A stretch of 64,000 nt of DNA from Valencia hispanica (GCA_963556495.2 OY747700.1:4759001-4823000), one strand, 5' to 3'; shown: positions 1-10,267, counted from the first letter of the stretch. The notes: a model not told the origin generated them from the sequence alone. Numbers and translations are program-made.

Positions 1-663
1 CACATTGAAAAGAACATTTGCTTGAAAAGCACAACAGATATCCCCAGAAACAGATCAGACGAACACATTCAAATGTAAATCTTTATCCTGAGCTCATGTT
101 GTCATACATCTTTTTCTTCCTAATTGCTTTTGTGCATCTTTGAAGCCAGATTAATCCACCTCATGTCGGTAGTTTTAGCTTTTGGCCACCGTCCAGTCTG
201 TCAACAGAAACAGGGAGATTATGGGCATTGGGAAGCAGCCAGGCATTTCAGTTCAGCAAATAGTGTTTGCTCCCACCTACCCAGAGGAGTTAAAAACATG
301 ATTAACACTGTGGATTATAATTAGTGGAATAATTTCTTACAAACAGAAACACACCTGAGGGACTGAGGTTTATAGAAAAAAGCAAGGTTCCTAACACAGA
401 GAGCCTCTGTTTATGTTAGTAAACAGACAAAAACAAATTCTACATGTTGGAGGATCTGCTTAATAAATGTCATCTTATATTAACTGTTCTCCAGTTTGTG
501 CAGATTTCTTTTATCTCAGTGCACTGTGTGCATTTCCCTTCATAAAATATTAAAATTATTTCTGGATAACCTCCTGGCTTTCACCATGTCTTAAAATGCT
601 CATTACATGTAAATGAAAGTGACAAGTCGAGCCAAAATAAGGTTGAACTTGTTTATTGGGTCT
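1..663. other. No recognisable gene or repeat
   Basis: AT-rich sequence with only short chance reading frames on either strand. I see no splice-bounded exon, no RNA gene and no clear repeat family here. Confidence 0.5.
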
Positions 664-865
664 CTTTGTTTAGTGTTTACACCAATCAGGTATAACATTA
701 TGACATTAAACATTATGGAGGACATTTAAATTAACTGCCAGCATGCCCAGGTCTGGTTGTCCAAGTAAGTTCACCCTCCGAAGCAGATTGCAAGATGCTA
801 AAAGAAGTCTACAAAACCCACAAAATATCATCCCAGGACCCACGGCAGACTTTCCGCTGTATAAA
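664..865 (+). mobile_element. Tc1-like DNA transposon remnant (5' end)
   Basis: The stretch at about 672-695 (ACACCAATCAGGTATAACA) resembles the terminal repeat of a common fish Tc1-like element. It is followed at 743-860 by a plus-strand reading that starts RSGCPSKFTLRS and resembles the linker after the paired DNA-binding domain of Tc1 transposases (usually SGRP-K-xT-R). The rest of the transposase is absent, and after about 860 the sequence changes character. This is a short dead fragment. The family call rests on motif memory only. Confidence 0.5.
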
Positions 866-1260
866 TCAAAGTGCATGACTCTGCCGGTAACCCAAATTTA
901 TACTTCTCCATCTGCGAAGGTGCGGAGACACGCAGCGGCATTATCCGTCGACGTGAGGGCTCTCCGTCACTTACGCAAGGACGGACAGAGTAGAGCACTA
1001 TTTTTTAACTATCCGTTGAACTCAAGGGAGAGCGCAAGTCTGTGATTGGTCAGCCCAACAAGAGTTGCTGGCAAAGCAGTTTATAACAACAGCAAACACA
1101 GCAACAACAATCTCTGCATCTTCCACGTCGATGTTTTGTTATTTCTGCTGCTGTAGGCGTCTTTTGGCTCTGATCAGTGATGCTACTCGCTGCTGAAACA
1201 GTCATGATATGCGGACGTCTTTAGCTGATTCCTTAAAGGGCCGATTGTGTCTCGGCGGCT
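866..1260. other. CpG-richer stretch of unknown origin
   Basis: This segment is visibly richer in CG dinucleotides than its surroundings and contains a GATTGGTC (inverted CCAAT) motif near 1043. It could be a non-autonomous DNA transposon inserted next to the Tc1 fragment, or an old promoter. No open frame continues out of it. I cannot choose between these. Confidence 0.25.
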
Positions 1261-3030
1261 AAGAAAGCTAACTGTATGTAGTGCAAAGCTTCCAGACATG
1301 TTTTTAAATAGCTAACGAGCTAGGACTGGATGACCTCCAGTTCAGTATGGGGATTTCTAGAATGATCTGATTCTACATATCTGGATGTATCTGGTTTTTA
1401 CACAGCAGAAGAAATGACGGTATACAAGTCATTCGATAGCTATAGGTTGTTTCATGTCAATTCCAGATACTTCTTAGTGTTCAATGCTAACTGTGTTAGC
1501 AGGAGATGTAGCTTCGGTAAGTTATTTTAAATAATTTTAATGTTTAAATTTCACACTGCTGTCCCTCTTTTGTGCAGCCTCCAGCGCTGCATGTGTTAAC
1601 CATGCTGACAAGATTTTATTTCACCGCGATGTAGCGCTATCTGTTGACAGCTTAGAGATAATAACAACGGTGGTCAGCGCGGTGTTCAGTCCTTTTGCCC
1701 TCCAGCCAGAAGCTGGGGGCGGGAGCCAACATGCGTATACATGGTCCCTGTTCAATAAACTAAACAAACCACCTGCTGTTGAAGCTGAGCAAGCTCTGCA
1801 CCGGTGGCAGTCCTCAGGAGGTGAGCGATGTTATGCTTCCTGAATAGGCGTGGCAGTTTTCTTCTCTTAAAATGAAGTTCTTGAAAACTTTTCTTTCACC
1901 TCCAACCTTCTCAGCAACAGTGTCCCGCATGTGAAGCCGATTAAATGTGAAGTGATGATGTCTTTGTGCTTTCTTTGGAGGAGGTCATGTAAAGCACATC
2001 TGCCCACATCAGCCTCTAATTATGTTGGTAGAGTGACTGAGACCTGCGCTGAAGGCATGACTGACATGAAGGCAGCTCATTGTATTAGGTTTTGTTTGTG
2101 TTTGTGTCATTATTGGGTTAATTTGGCTTTTGGATGATGTTTCCTATGTTTCCATGAGGTAAAGTCAGGATGGAAAATCTCAGACTTGTTATTTTATGGG
2201 TCAGAAGTTCAAAGTTCAGGACCTTTTTTTTACATTTTTGAATAATTTGTTCTCTGCAGCCTTAATATTTGTCTTGCCTTTTTTTCTCGTCTCACAAGCC
2301 AGAGCCTTCCTGTTAACGTTGCAGATTTCCCATCTTTTCCACAGCTTTTAATTTAGCATTCTGGATGCTTGTTAGATGGTAATAATTGTATCAGAGTTGG
2401 CAGATTTCAGATCAGCCTCAGCACTTTGAAAAACCACTGATCAATAATCCAATCTTTACAGTCCTGCCTTGTAAGAAGAAGAGGCTCGTTGTGATTTCAG
2501 GCACGTCTCTGTGAGAGCAGAGCCGGACAGACAAAGAGCAGAATGAGCGGCTGAAGCTTTGGCAGAGCAGCATCTCATCAGCTCCCGAAACTCAGCGAGA
2601 CATTCAAATTCCCACGCTTCCTGGGGCTGCACACTCCCATTCTTTACATCTAGCTCACCCTGGCAGAGGCTGTAAACTGGGTTTTATTCAGCAGGAACAT
2701 TTGCACAAGGAAAAAAAAAAGTATTACAACTTAAATAAATGATGCCCTGACATTTGAAGGGATGAAAGGGGTCTCTGCTGATAAATCCAAAGCAGAAAAT
2801 TTTATTTTCACCGCCCACCTCTCTGTGGGCTGCGTTAACTGGCACTAAATCCAACATACACTTAAGTTATCTGTAGAAATATTGGCTTGTGTAGCCTGTA
2901 ATGACTTTCTATAGCTGCTGTAGAGATACAACCCCAAACCAGTTCTTCATTGATCTGTTTGGCTGTGTGTTGCAGCAGATCCAGTTTGGTATTGAAACAA
3001 CGCTGAGCAGAAACACCTGCAGGTAAAAGG
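1261..3030. other. No recognisable gene
   Basis: Mixed-composition non-coding sequence. I see no conserved domain, no repeat shared with the rest of the window and no RNA gene. Confidence 0.45.
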
Positions 3031-4016
3031 ATGTGAGGCGCCGTTTGTAAAGTTACACAGTCAAAAATTAACAGCAATAATTTGGGTTATTTAGCCTGTC
3101 ATAAGAGAAATAAATGGGGGTTAATTTTTTTAAGTCATATTTGCGTCCATGTTATTTATTCATTTATAAATGTCACCGTTTCAAACAAAATATTTAGTTT
3201 ACAAATTAAATATTTAGCTTGCTAACTAAATATTTAGGTTGAAGCTGAATATTTAGCTAGCAATCTAAACTGGCTAGCTAAATATATAGCTTTAAAGTAT
3301 ATACTTGAACAATAACTCATAGTTAATTATTTAGCTAATATGCAAATTCTCTTGGAGATAAACCGAAGTGGACTATCAAAAATAAAAGTTGATATCCAGC
3401 GTACCTCTACATAAACTCCTGCTGCTGGTGCGTCACTGCTGCTGTAAATCCATCGGTAAATGTTCGTATTGCCGTTAAAGTGGCTCATTATACGTTTTGG
3501 GCTGAGATGTTTGACATGTCGGGAGCAAAATAAACTATGATAAAGAGGCAACATTCAGTCTCACCAGCAGTTATATAGAGGTTTGCAAGACCCGACGTTT
3601 ATTTTGGTACTCCACTTCCGCTTATCGGCTTAGCTCGAAGCGAAATCTTTAGCCAGTTTAGCTTGCAAACTAAACACTTAGTTTGAAGTTAAATATTTAC
3701 TTTGTAAACTAAATATTTAGCTTGCAAGCTATTATATAATTTGTTAACTCAATATTTCTTTAAACTAAATATTCAATTTGGACCTAAATATTTGATTTGT
3801 TAACTAAAGCACCTTGAATTACCCTGCTGTTGAAAGTGTGCTATACAAATAAAATTGCCTTGCCTAAATATTTAGCTTCAAACTGTGACATTTATAAATG
3901 AATAAATAACATGGACGCAAATATGAACCCCCATTTATTTCTCTTATGGAAATGCTAAATGACCCAAATTATTGCTGTTAATTTTTAACTGTGTAACTTT
4001 ACAAATGGCGCCCCAT
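3031..4016. mobile_element. Palindrome-array foldback element, copy A
   Basis: One of two nearly complete copies of an unrecognised family. The left terminal inverted repeat (about 3031-3186) begins with GGCGCCGTTTGTAAAG; the right one (about 3877-4016) ends in CTTTACAAATGGCGCC, its near-exact reverse complement. Inside are two arms made of repeated CTAAATATTTAG palindromes, with linkers such as GCTAGCAATCTAAACTGG. A core at about 3331-3632 is not made of the palindrome and has its own inverted repeat (GAAGTGGACTATCAAAA near 3366 against TTTTGGTACTCCACTTC near 3603). There is no open reading frame of note, so the element is non-autonomous if it transposes. The right arm carries a 57-bp L2 tail (3809-3865). 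Boundaries are good to a few bases; no clear target duplication is visible. Confidence 0.8.
3809..3865 (+). mobile_element. Very short L2-type LINE 3' tail inside copy A
   Basis: GCACCTTGAATTACC through AAAATTGCCTTGCCT is the reverse complement of the L2-type 3' end also seen at 11301 and 41021. It interrupts the palindrome array: TTAACTAAA lies on its left and TAAATATTTAG resumes on its right. It is an extreme 5' truncation of a LINE insertion, and it postdates copy A. Confidence 0.7.
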
Positions 4017-5165
4017 AAAATGAATGTGCAGAAACGTGTTTGTGTTGCAGCTTTACTGAAAATGTTCCGGTACATAGATTTTGCATTCAACAAACATTTA
4101 TCGAGCCAATCAGAAAAATAACCAGCTCGTTTCTCTTCTAATTAGATTTCCTTCTCTGTTTCAGGGCAGGTGGACCAACACAACTCCATGAGTTTGATTT
4201 GGGTGAGTAAAAGTGGCTGCATGTTCAACTTGTGTGTAAATAAGTCATGCATTCACATGGCACTCACCCCAGCCTGCTGGATGAGAAGTGGTGAGGATCA
4301 GAGGGTTTATGCATGAACAACTGTTTCAAACACACACAGGGTGAGAGTCGCAGAGAGGCTGCTTTGTTTCTGGAGCCAGCTCTCGTCAGGGTTCATCCCT
4401 CCTCTCTGAATACTAAACATCTCTCTGCTGTTGTCCGCTAGCCTGGAAACCGAGCGCTGCTCTCTGTTATCTGTGTGTGATAGGGTGTGTTGGTGTCCAG
4501 CTCAGACTGCTCTCAGGTTAACCACCTGTTTCCTCCAGCTGTGTTTGGTTTGAAAGATGGATCCCAGAATCTCTGCCAATTCCGATTTTGGAGAAGCTCT
4601 GACTCAGATTCTCTTTAACTGCTATAAAATGTATTTATTTTCCGAATTACCTGTTGAGTTAAACATTTTTCTGTCCTCATAGTTAACATGTGAAACAATC
4701 TTTTTTTTAAATATACTTCAAAAGTCATAGTAGTGTAACAGAATCTTGTTAGTATTAAAATTTTTAAATATTTCAAATGCAGAGGAACGTCTGTGCTGAT
4801 GTATCTGTCCATGTGCTTTCTTCGGTACTCTGAGGTCCGGTTTTTAGATTTCCTAGGCGGAAATACAAGAAGAAGAAGACTTGAATTTTGACTGGGGAAG
4901 TCAGAGGTTTCCATGTAGTATTCAACATGGCTTCTGCACACATGAACCATAGGAGGAAACTTTTACTGTCTTTGAAAAGCACAAAGTCAGCGATCCACCA
5001 CACGGACACCAGTGAACAACCAGGGAGTATACATTGAAATAGTGGATCATTATAGGTATCTGATTGTTCACCTGGATATGACTCACAACCATAGGTGGTG
5101 CTAGACATTTTTGTTGACTCTGAGAAAAGTCTGGCGGCGCGGAGGCCGGCTGAGAAGTGTCTAGA
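4017..5165. other. No recognisable gene
   Basis: Non-coding sequence between copy A and the minisatellite. An open frame on the minus strand enters from the minisatellite, but beyond the repeat it shows no domain I recognise. Confidence 0.4.
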
Positions 5166-5963
5166 GGCTCCAGCGACGGGGGCTAGTCCTCCTTGACCCT
5201 CCCTGGGAGGTCTAGCAACGGGTCTTCCTTGACCCACCCTGGGAGCTCTAGCGACGGGTCTTCCTTGACCCACCCTGGGAGCTCTAGCGACGGGGACGGG
5301 TCCTCCTTGACCCATCCTGGGAACTCTAGCGGCAGGGACGGGTCCTCCTTGACCCATCCTGGGAGCTCTAGCGACAGGGACGGGTCCTCCTTGACCCTTC
5401 CTGGGAGCTCTAGCGACAGGGACGGGTCCTCCTTGACCCTTCCTGGGAGCTCTAGCGACAGGGACGGGTCCTCCTTGACCCTTCCTGGGAGCTCTAGCGA
5501 CAGGGACGGGTCCTCCTTGACCCACCCTGGGAACTCTACCGGCAGGGACGGGTCCTCCTTGACCCTTCCTGGGAGCTCTAGCGACAGGGACGGGTCCTCC
5601 TTGACCCTTCCTGGGAGCTCTAGCGACAGGGACGGGTCCTCCTTGACCCACCCTGGGAACTCTACCGGCAGGGACGGGTCCTCCTTGACCCTCCCTGGGA
5701 GCTCTAGCGATGGGGACGGGTCCTCCTTGACCCTCCCTGGGAGCTCTAGCGATGGGGACGGGTCCTCCTTGACCCATCCTGGGAGCTCTAGCGACGGGGA
5801 CGGGTCCTCTTTGACCCTCCCTGGGAGCTCTAGCGACGAGGACGGGTCCTCCTTGACCCACCCTGGGAACTCTAGCGACGGGGATGGGTCCTCCGTGATC
5901 CTCCCTGGGAGCTCTAGCGACGAGGACGGGTCCTCCTTGACCCACCCTGGGAGCTCTAGCGAC
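5166..5963. repeat. 42-bp minisatellite, open on both strands
   Basis: About 18 tandem units of 42 bp (early units are 36 bp, lacking GGGGAC), each containing TCCTCCTTGACCC and GGGAGCTCTAGCGAC. Because the unit is a multiple of three, frames stay open through the array. The plus strand reads 14-residue units of the form [14 protein letters not shown]; the minus strand reads [14 protein letters not shown]. The long reading frames (269 residues plus, 390 residues minus) come from this periodicity and are not evidence of a gene. Variant units (GNSTGR, GSSSDE) recur in a pattern suggesting unit-level duplication. An 18-bp piece of the unit occurs inverted at 6161-6178. Confidence 0.9.
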
Positions 5964-6149
5964 CCATGGGAAATGCCGGTCGCTGGAGAGCTGCCGCTGT
6001 GACTGCCAGGAAGACAGCAGCCACGATGGCGGCAGGCTCTGGGACTGGAACTGGCTCTGGTGCCGAGCAGGCTGAGGCCGACTTCGTGGCTGAGGCTGAA
6101 GCCAGCGGACAGGTCAGAGCTGGAGCCAGCGGTGAGACAGAGGAAGCTG

Positions 6150-6456
6150 GTCAGAGGTGAGTCAAGGAGGACCCGTCCTCAAACACAGATGCCGAGGAGA
6201 GGTGCAGGATATTTATTGAATGCTGCTGCTGGTGGAGGAGGTGATGATGATGGCAGGAACGGAGACAGGACATCGGACGAGCAGGACAGGATACAGCGGG
6301 ACAACACACCAAGGAGACATCTACACAATGATCCGGCGCTGAGTGAAAGGAAGTGACAGGTTTTAAAGGCAGGAGGTGAGGAGGATCAGGTGTGGATGAT
6401 TGGAGAGACACAGGTGAGGACAATGATGAGGAGAGGGTGATTAGGGCAGCATGACA
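6150..6456 (-). mobile_element. LTR-like segment (possible solo LTR, Gypsy type)
   Basis: Read on the minus strand, the segment starts TGTCATGCTGCCC, runs through a pyrimidine-rich region with a TTTAAAA promoter-like box and the sequence CAGCGCCGGATCATTG, and has an AATAAA polyadenylation signal near 6217. This order (TG start, A/T box, then AATAAA) and the wording are typical of fish LTR retrotransposon LTRs. The distal end is not defined and no target duplication was found. The neighbouring minisatellite lies where the internal region would be, so it may have grown from element sequence; that is inference. Confidence 0.4.
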
Positions 6457-6600
6457 AACAGAGAACTACGTATAAAAAATTAAATCAAACGATTTCACTT
6501 AAAATACGAACAGTTCACCTGCTGTGACCTGAACACATCTTCCTCCTGCTCCGTATGGAACTCAAATGATCACCTGCTTGTTCGTTATCAAATAGTGGCA

Positions 6601-7200
6601 TTGCTGCAGAGGTTATTGTCATGAACATTTCTCCAATTGAGGTGACCAGAAGTCGAAAAGACTCTGATAGAGTCGTTTCCTGACCCTCAAGCTATCGCTT
6701 CAGCAGGAGGAAATCCTGCCGCATGCACTGGTGGTTGGCACGACAATTAGTAGGTTTGATATTTTTCGCCTCGCGAGGCGAAAATCTCACCGTGTGCGCT
6801 CTACTTGAGCTGAGTGCTGAGGGCAAATATTCAAGCGACCAATCAAAACGCATCCTCCGCTCACATGATTCCAAGATGGCAGCCCCCTGTTTTCAGTGAA
6901 AACAATGAATGAAACGGAGACAGAAATGGATTTGGAGGAAATGCTGCTTCTCATTTTGTTTATGAGGCGTCACCGCCGCCACCGTTTGAAGGTTAGGAAA
7001 ATATGGGTTACTGTCGAGTACCCACGAGTTTATCTTCTATATCTTCTCTGTGGGCTGCCATCTATATACATTGAGTACAGTGTCAAGGTCTGAGATGATG
7101 CTTAGTTGCTTTCATGGGAATCTTTTTTTGATTGATTGATTGAATGTCTGCTAGTCTGCACCAAGTGGTCAGGGGTCTGAATTCTAATCTGTCAAAATGA
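6601..7200. mobile_element. hAT-related internal block, copy 1 (interrupted)
   Basis: Shares scattered but ordered blocks with 27700-28120 and 49500-49940: AACATTTCTCCAA, CTTCAGCAGGAGGAAA, GCATGC, GTCTGAGATGATGCT, CATGGGAATC, CACCAAGTGGTCAGGG and CTGTCAAAATGA. At 27700 the same block lies inside a hAT element with a target duplication, so this is probably an old relative without its ends. A Harbinger-like piece (6763-7090) splits it. Confidence 0.55.
6763..7090 (+). mobile_element. Harbinger-like fragment starting at a 22-bp palindrome
   Basis: Begins with a perfect 22-bp palindrome (6763-6784, half-site TTTTCGCCTCG). It continues with a CCAATCAAAACG motif and a CCAAGATGGC (YY1-like) motif just before an ATG at 6905. 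The short frame there has an acidic, leucine-rich start (MDLEEMLLLIL) followed by the basic run MRRHRRHRLKVRKIW, which resembles the N-terminus of PIF/Harbinger transposases. It ends without a catalytic domain. It sits inside the hAT-related block and so is younger than that block. The family call is tentative. Confidence 0.4.
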
Positions 7201-7210
7201 ATGATATAAG

Positions 7211-7245
7211 TTAAGGCATGTAATTTCCCTTTGGGATGAATAACT
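7211..7245 (+). mobile_element. Short LINE 3' tail
   Basis: TAATTTCCCTTTGGGATGAATAA matches the 3' terminus of CR1/Rex-type fish LINEs (also at 36790). Only the tail is present. Confidence 0.45.
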
Positions 7246-7373
7246 TAGCTTTGAAATTGAATGGACTTTATGCACAGCGCGTTTAGGAGAACTTCTGGTT
7301 TGCAATAAGCCAGTAAGAGCGTTTCCGGCTACACCAGTGGGAAGCGTTCTGGTGGCCCATAGAGGAATGAGAT

Positions 7374-8056
7374 ATTCAAATTCAAAAATGCTTTATTGAT
7401 CCCAGAGGGAAATCAAGTGTTGCTCTAGCTTATACAATTAATTCTTTAAGGAGTTGTTGTAGATGATGATGGCTGTGGGCAGGAAGGATTTCCTGTAGCG
7501 GTCTGTGTTGCAGCAAAACTGATGAAGCCTCCGACTGAAGACGCTCTGTTGTTAATGGATAGTTTCATGAAGAGGATGCTCAGGGTTGTCCATAATTTTT
7601 TTTGATTTTATGAAGAATCCTTCTTTGCATCATCATCTCCAGATGTTCCACAGTCGTCCCCAGAACAGAACCAGAACCTTCTTTATCAGGTTGTTTAACC
7701 TATTTAAGTCCCTGGCTCTGTTGCTGCTACCCCAACAGATGACGGCTGAAGAGATTACACTCTCCACAACAGACTTGTAGAAGATCTGCAGCATCTTGCT
7801 GCAAACCTTGAAGGACCTAAGCTTCCTCCAGAAGTACAGTCTGCTCTGTCCCTTCTTGTAGACTGTTTCACTGTTACGCCTCCAGTCCAGTCTGTTGTCC
7901 AGGTGAACTCTGAGGTATTTATACTCCTCAACCACCTCCACTTCTTCTCCCATGATGGAAACAGTGTTTGACTTATCCCTGTTTCTTCTGACAGCTACAA
8001 TCATCTCCTTTGTTTTGTTCACATTCAAAGTAAGACGATTGTTTCCACACCATGTC
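7374..8056 (-). mobile_element. 5'-truncated Rex1/CR1-clade LINE
   Basis: The minus strand encodes the end of a reverse transcriptase: LTLNVNKTKEMIV, a GEEVEVVEEYKYL stretch, a DNRLDWRRN motif, YKKGQSRLYFWRKLRSF, and CWGSSNRARDLNRL. This series is characteristic of the thumb and downstream region of CR1/Rex1-type polymerases. The catalytic palm motif lies upstream and is missing (5' truncation at 8056). The 3' end at 7374-7430 carries the usual GCTTTATTGATCCCAGAGGG tail. The frame breaks after about 140 codons, so the copy is dead. Confidence 0.75.
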
Positions 8057-8135
8057 ACAAAGATTGCTTATAATCGAGTCGACAGATAGGCTTAGTATAG
8101 TATACCAATATAAAAGTATGATATAGCAGTATGAA

Positions 8136-8345
8136 ATGAAGCCATCTTACAAGTTTCAGCGGCGTGAAGGGTCGACAGCTGAACACTGCTGTGTTCCTTT
8201 GTGTACCTTTTCAGCTAAATATAATTCAATGGTCAGTTTTGACACATTTCCGTCGGACGGATTACTGCAAAAGACATGGATTGTGAACATTAGAAGGGAA
8301 AACTTAATCATCTCTCACCACATCCGTGCCTGTCAAAGTGCCGAG
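8136..8345 (+). pseudogene. THAP zinc-finger domain fragment
   Basis: The frame starts MKPSYKFQRREGST and continues with EHCCVPLC, SFDTFPSDGLLQKTWIVNI and SHHIRAC. This fits the start of a THAP (C2CH) DNA-binding domain: the first cysteine pair, the hydrophobic F-x-FP motif, the invariant tryptophan, and a third zinc-ligand cysteine. The last ligand should be a histidine two residues after that cysteine, but the sequence reads C-Q-S-A and then unrelated residues, so the finger is broken. THAP domains occur in P-element-type transposases and in THAP host proteins. The repeat-rich setting favours a transposon origin, but a retrocopy or exon fragment is possible. No transposase core follows. Confidence 0.6.
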
Positions 8346-8485
8346 AGAGTGAGGGAGAAGGAGGCTAAAGACCGGCGCCGTTCCGGTTTTATTTCATTGG
8401 AACTACTATTCTCTCGGTGTGAGTATGTGGCGTCTCGCTCTTCTTCCATTGATCTGAAGCAGCTTGCCCTCACTGTCACTTCTCC

Positions 8486-8515
8486 TGTCTCACTCTTGTT
8501 GGAAAGAGTGAGACA
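8486..8515. repeat. 12-bp perfect hairpin
   Basis: TGTCTCACTCTT at 8486-8497 pairs with AAGAGTGAGACA at 8504-8515, with a 6-base loop. It lies just downstream of the THAP fragment. It has no T-tract that would suggest a pol III terminator, and its role is unknown. Confidence 0.7.
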
Positions 8516-8559
8516 AAGAAGTAGTCATGGCTTATTAGCAAATACAGCTACAATATAAG

Positions 8560-10267
8560 TAGCAATACATGCATCTCAAAGAACAGTACAAATACATTTC
8601 TATATTAAATGTGTCTCCCAACCAAAGTTTATTAGTGTCCTAAACAGATGAACATATTAATATATCCGTCTCACTGTTTTCTGATGATGGTACCTCCGAG
8701 CTACCGCTGTTAGCTAAACACTTACCTTCACAATTGTGAATAAAGTTGCTTATATACAGTTTAAAGCCCTTCATCCACTTGCTCGCAGACGTCGCTCTGT
8801 GTTTTTGAAATATCCGCTGGACATCGTCTACGGCGATCCTCAGCAGGTCTTGCAGACAGCGGGTATAAAATGCAATTTTTCCAGACTGTGTTGGGACAGT
8901 TTTGAGCCAGCAGTGATGGAGCTGGCTTATTGTAACCAGGAAGTGACTGTGCATAAGCCCCATTGAAGTGAATTTCATGGAACAAGAATCGTCCCTGTGT
9001 TTGGTGCTTCTTGCTGCAGCGCCACCACAGGCGAGGAGGTAAAAGTGTAGCTCGAAAGGTTCGGTCTGTGCAGTGTGAAAGCGAACCACACCAATTGAAC
9101 CGAGTTTACTGGACTACCAGGTGTGAAATCGACCTTAATCTTTCAACCCTTTGTGAGGCCTTCACATTTCCCTTTCATTCCTAACCCTGTGTTTGCAAAA
9201 GGAACCTGGAGAACCCAAAGAAGACTTGAACCGACGACCTGCTTTTTTCCAGAAAGAAAACCTCACTGTTTCTGAGTGTTTGCACATCGAAATCCAATTT
9301 TCTTTTTCATATGTAGAAAACATATTGATGCACACCAATCCCTGTGCTTACTGTGATGAAATGATTGAAACAAAATCAATGTTTCTTCATTAGAAGGAGA
9401 TGACACGATGACATGATGTGTGAAAAGACTAAATTAATCCCACTGGTTTTAGTCAAAGCTTCTGGTTTCTGACTTCATTCTCAGAAATATTTTTCTTTTC
9501 GTGCTTTTGAACAACATGAAAACTGCATGGTGTATAGAATGAGTAAATCCACCGAAAGCATATCAGTTTACTTGGAAAAATATTTTGAAAGCCCTAAAGT
9601 GTTTGGACAAAAGTATTCAGAGAGAAGCAGTTAGACGTTTTAGATCCTGAAAACGATTATGTTGCTTGGGTAGATGGATTTAAACCTCTTTAAAGCTTTT
9701 TCATTTTGGGGCTCACTTAGCTGTATAATGAGTTTTTAACGCTTCGTTGTTTCTCAGGTTCATAGACTCTTCTGGGCTGGACCGACTTCTGGATGTCTGG
9801 TTTCACGCCGATCTAACCGTCAGACGGTGCCAGTGTGCCACATGAACGTGTTCTCTGAGTCCGTAGAAGGTTTTGTTTGTGTGATCGGTTCCTGCTGCCT
9901 GGATACAGAGGTGGGAGGATGACTGGCGGGGTGGAGGGGAAGGAGGAGCGTGGGTGTGTGGGTGGTAATTGGCTTTCTGAGAGTGGACCAAAGGGGAGCT
10001 GCGGATCACTGAGGGTGTTTGAGGAGGCACAGTGATCCATAGCGATGACTTCAAGCATCTCTCTCTCTTTCCCTCTGCATGTGTGTTTGTTTAAGAGGAC
10101 GTGTTTCTCTAAAACCCTCCTCTCACTCACTCAGACACTTATATCCACTATCCTCTGCTGCTGGAATATGTGTGTGGCTTTCCTCTCAGTTAACACATCC
10201 TAATAAGGTCAGGGAACAATACAGAATGAAGAACACGTTGGGTTTTATCACCACTTAGCCTCACAAC
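8560..10267. other. No recognisable gene; possible old transposon debris
   Basis: Around 8700-9140 a minus-strand frame reads YTRCLQDLLRIAVDDVQRI and SASKWMKGFKLYISNF. It looks protein-like, but I cannot place it. The end near 9060-9135 (GGTTCGGTCTGTGCAG, CCGAGTTTACTGGACT) has the look of a fish DNA-transposon terminus. From 9146 to 10267 I see nothing. Confidence 0.3.

Noticed and set aside
3331..3632. CRISPR-like array in the evenly spaced CTAAATATTTAG repeats
   Set aside because: The units are short palindromes with repetitive linkers rather than unique spacers, and this is eukaryotic DNA.
4773..5945. 390-residue minus-strand reading frame (Gly/Pro/Arg-rich) as a protein gene
   Set aside because: It is generated by the 42-bp tandem repeat, whose length is a multiple of three. 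The opposite strand is equally open, and the part outside the array shows no domain.
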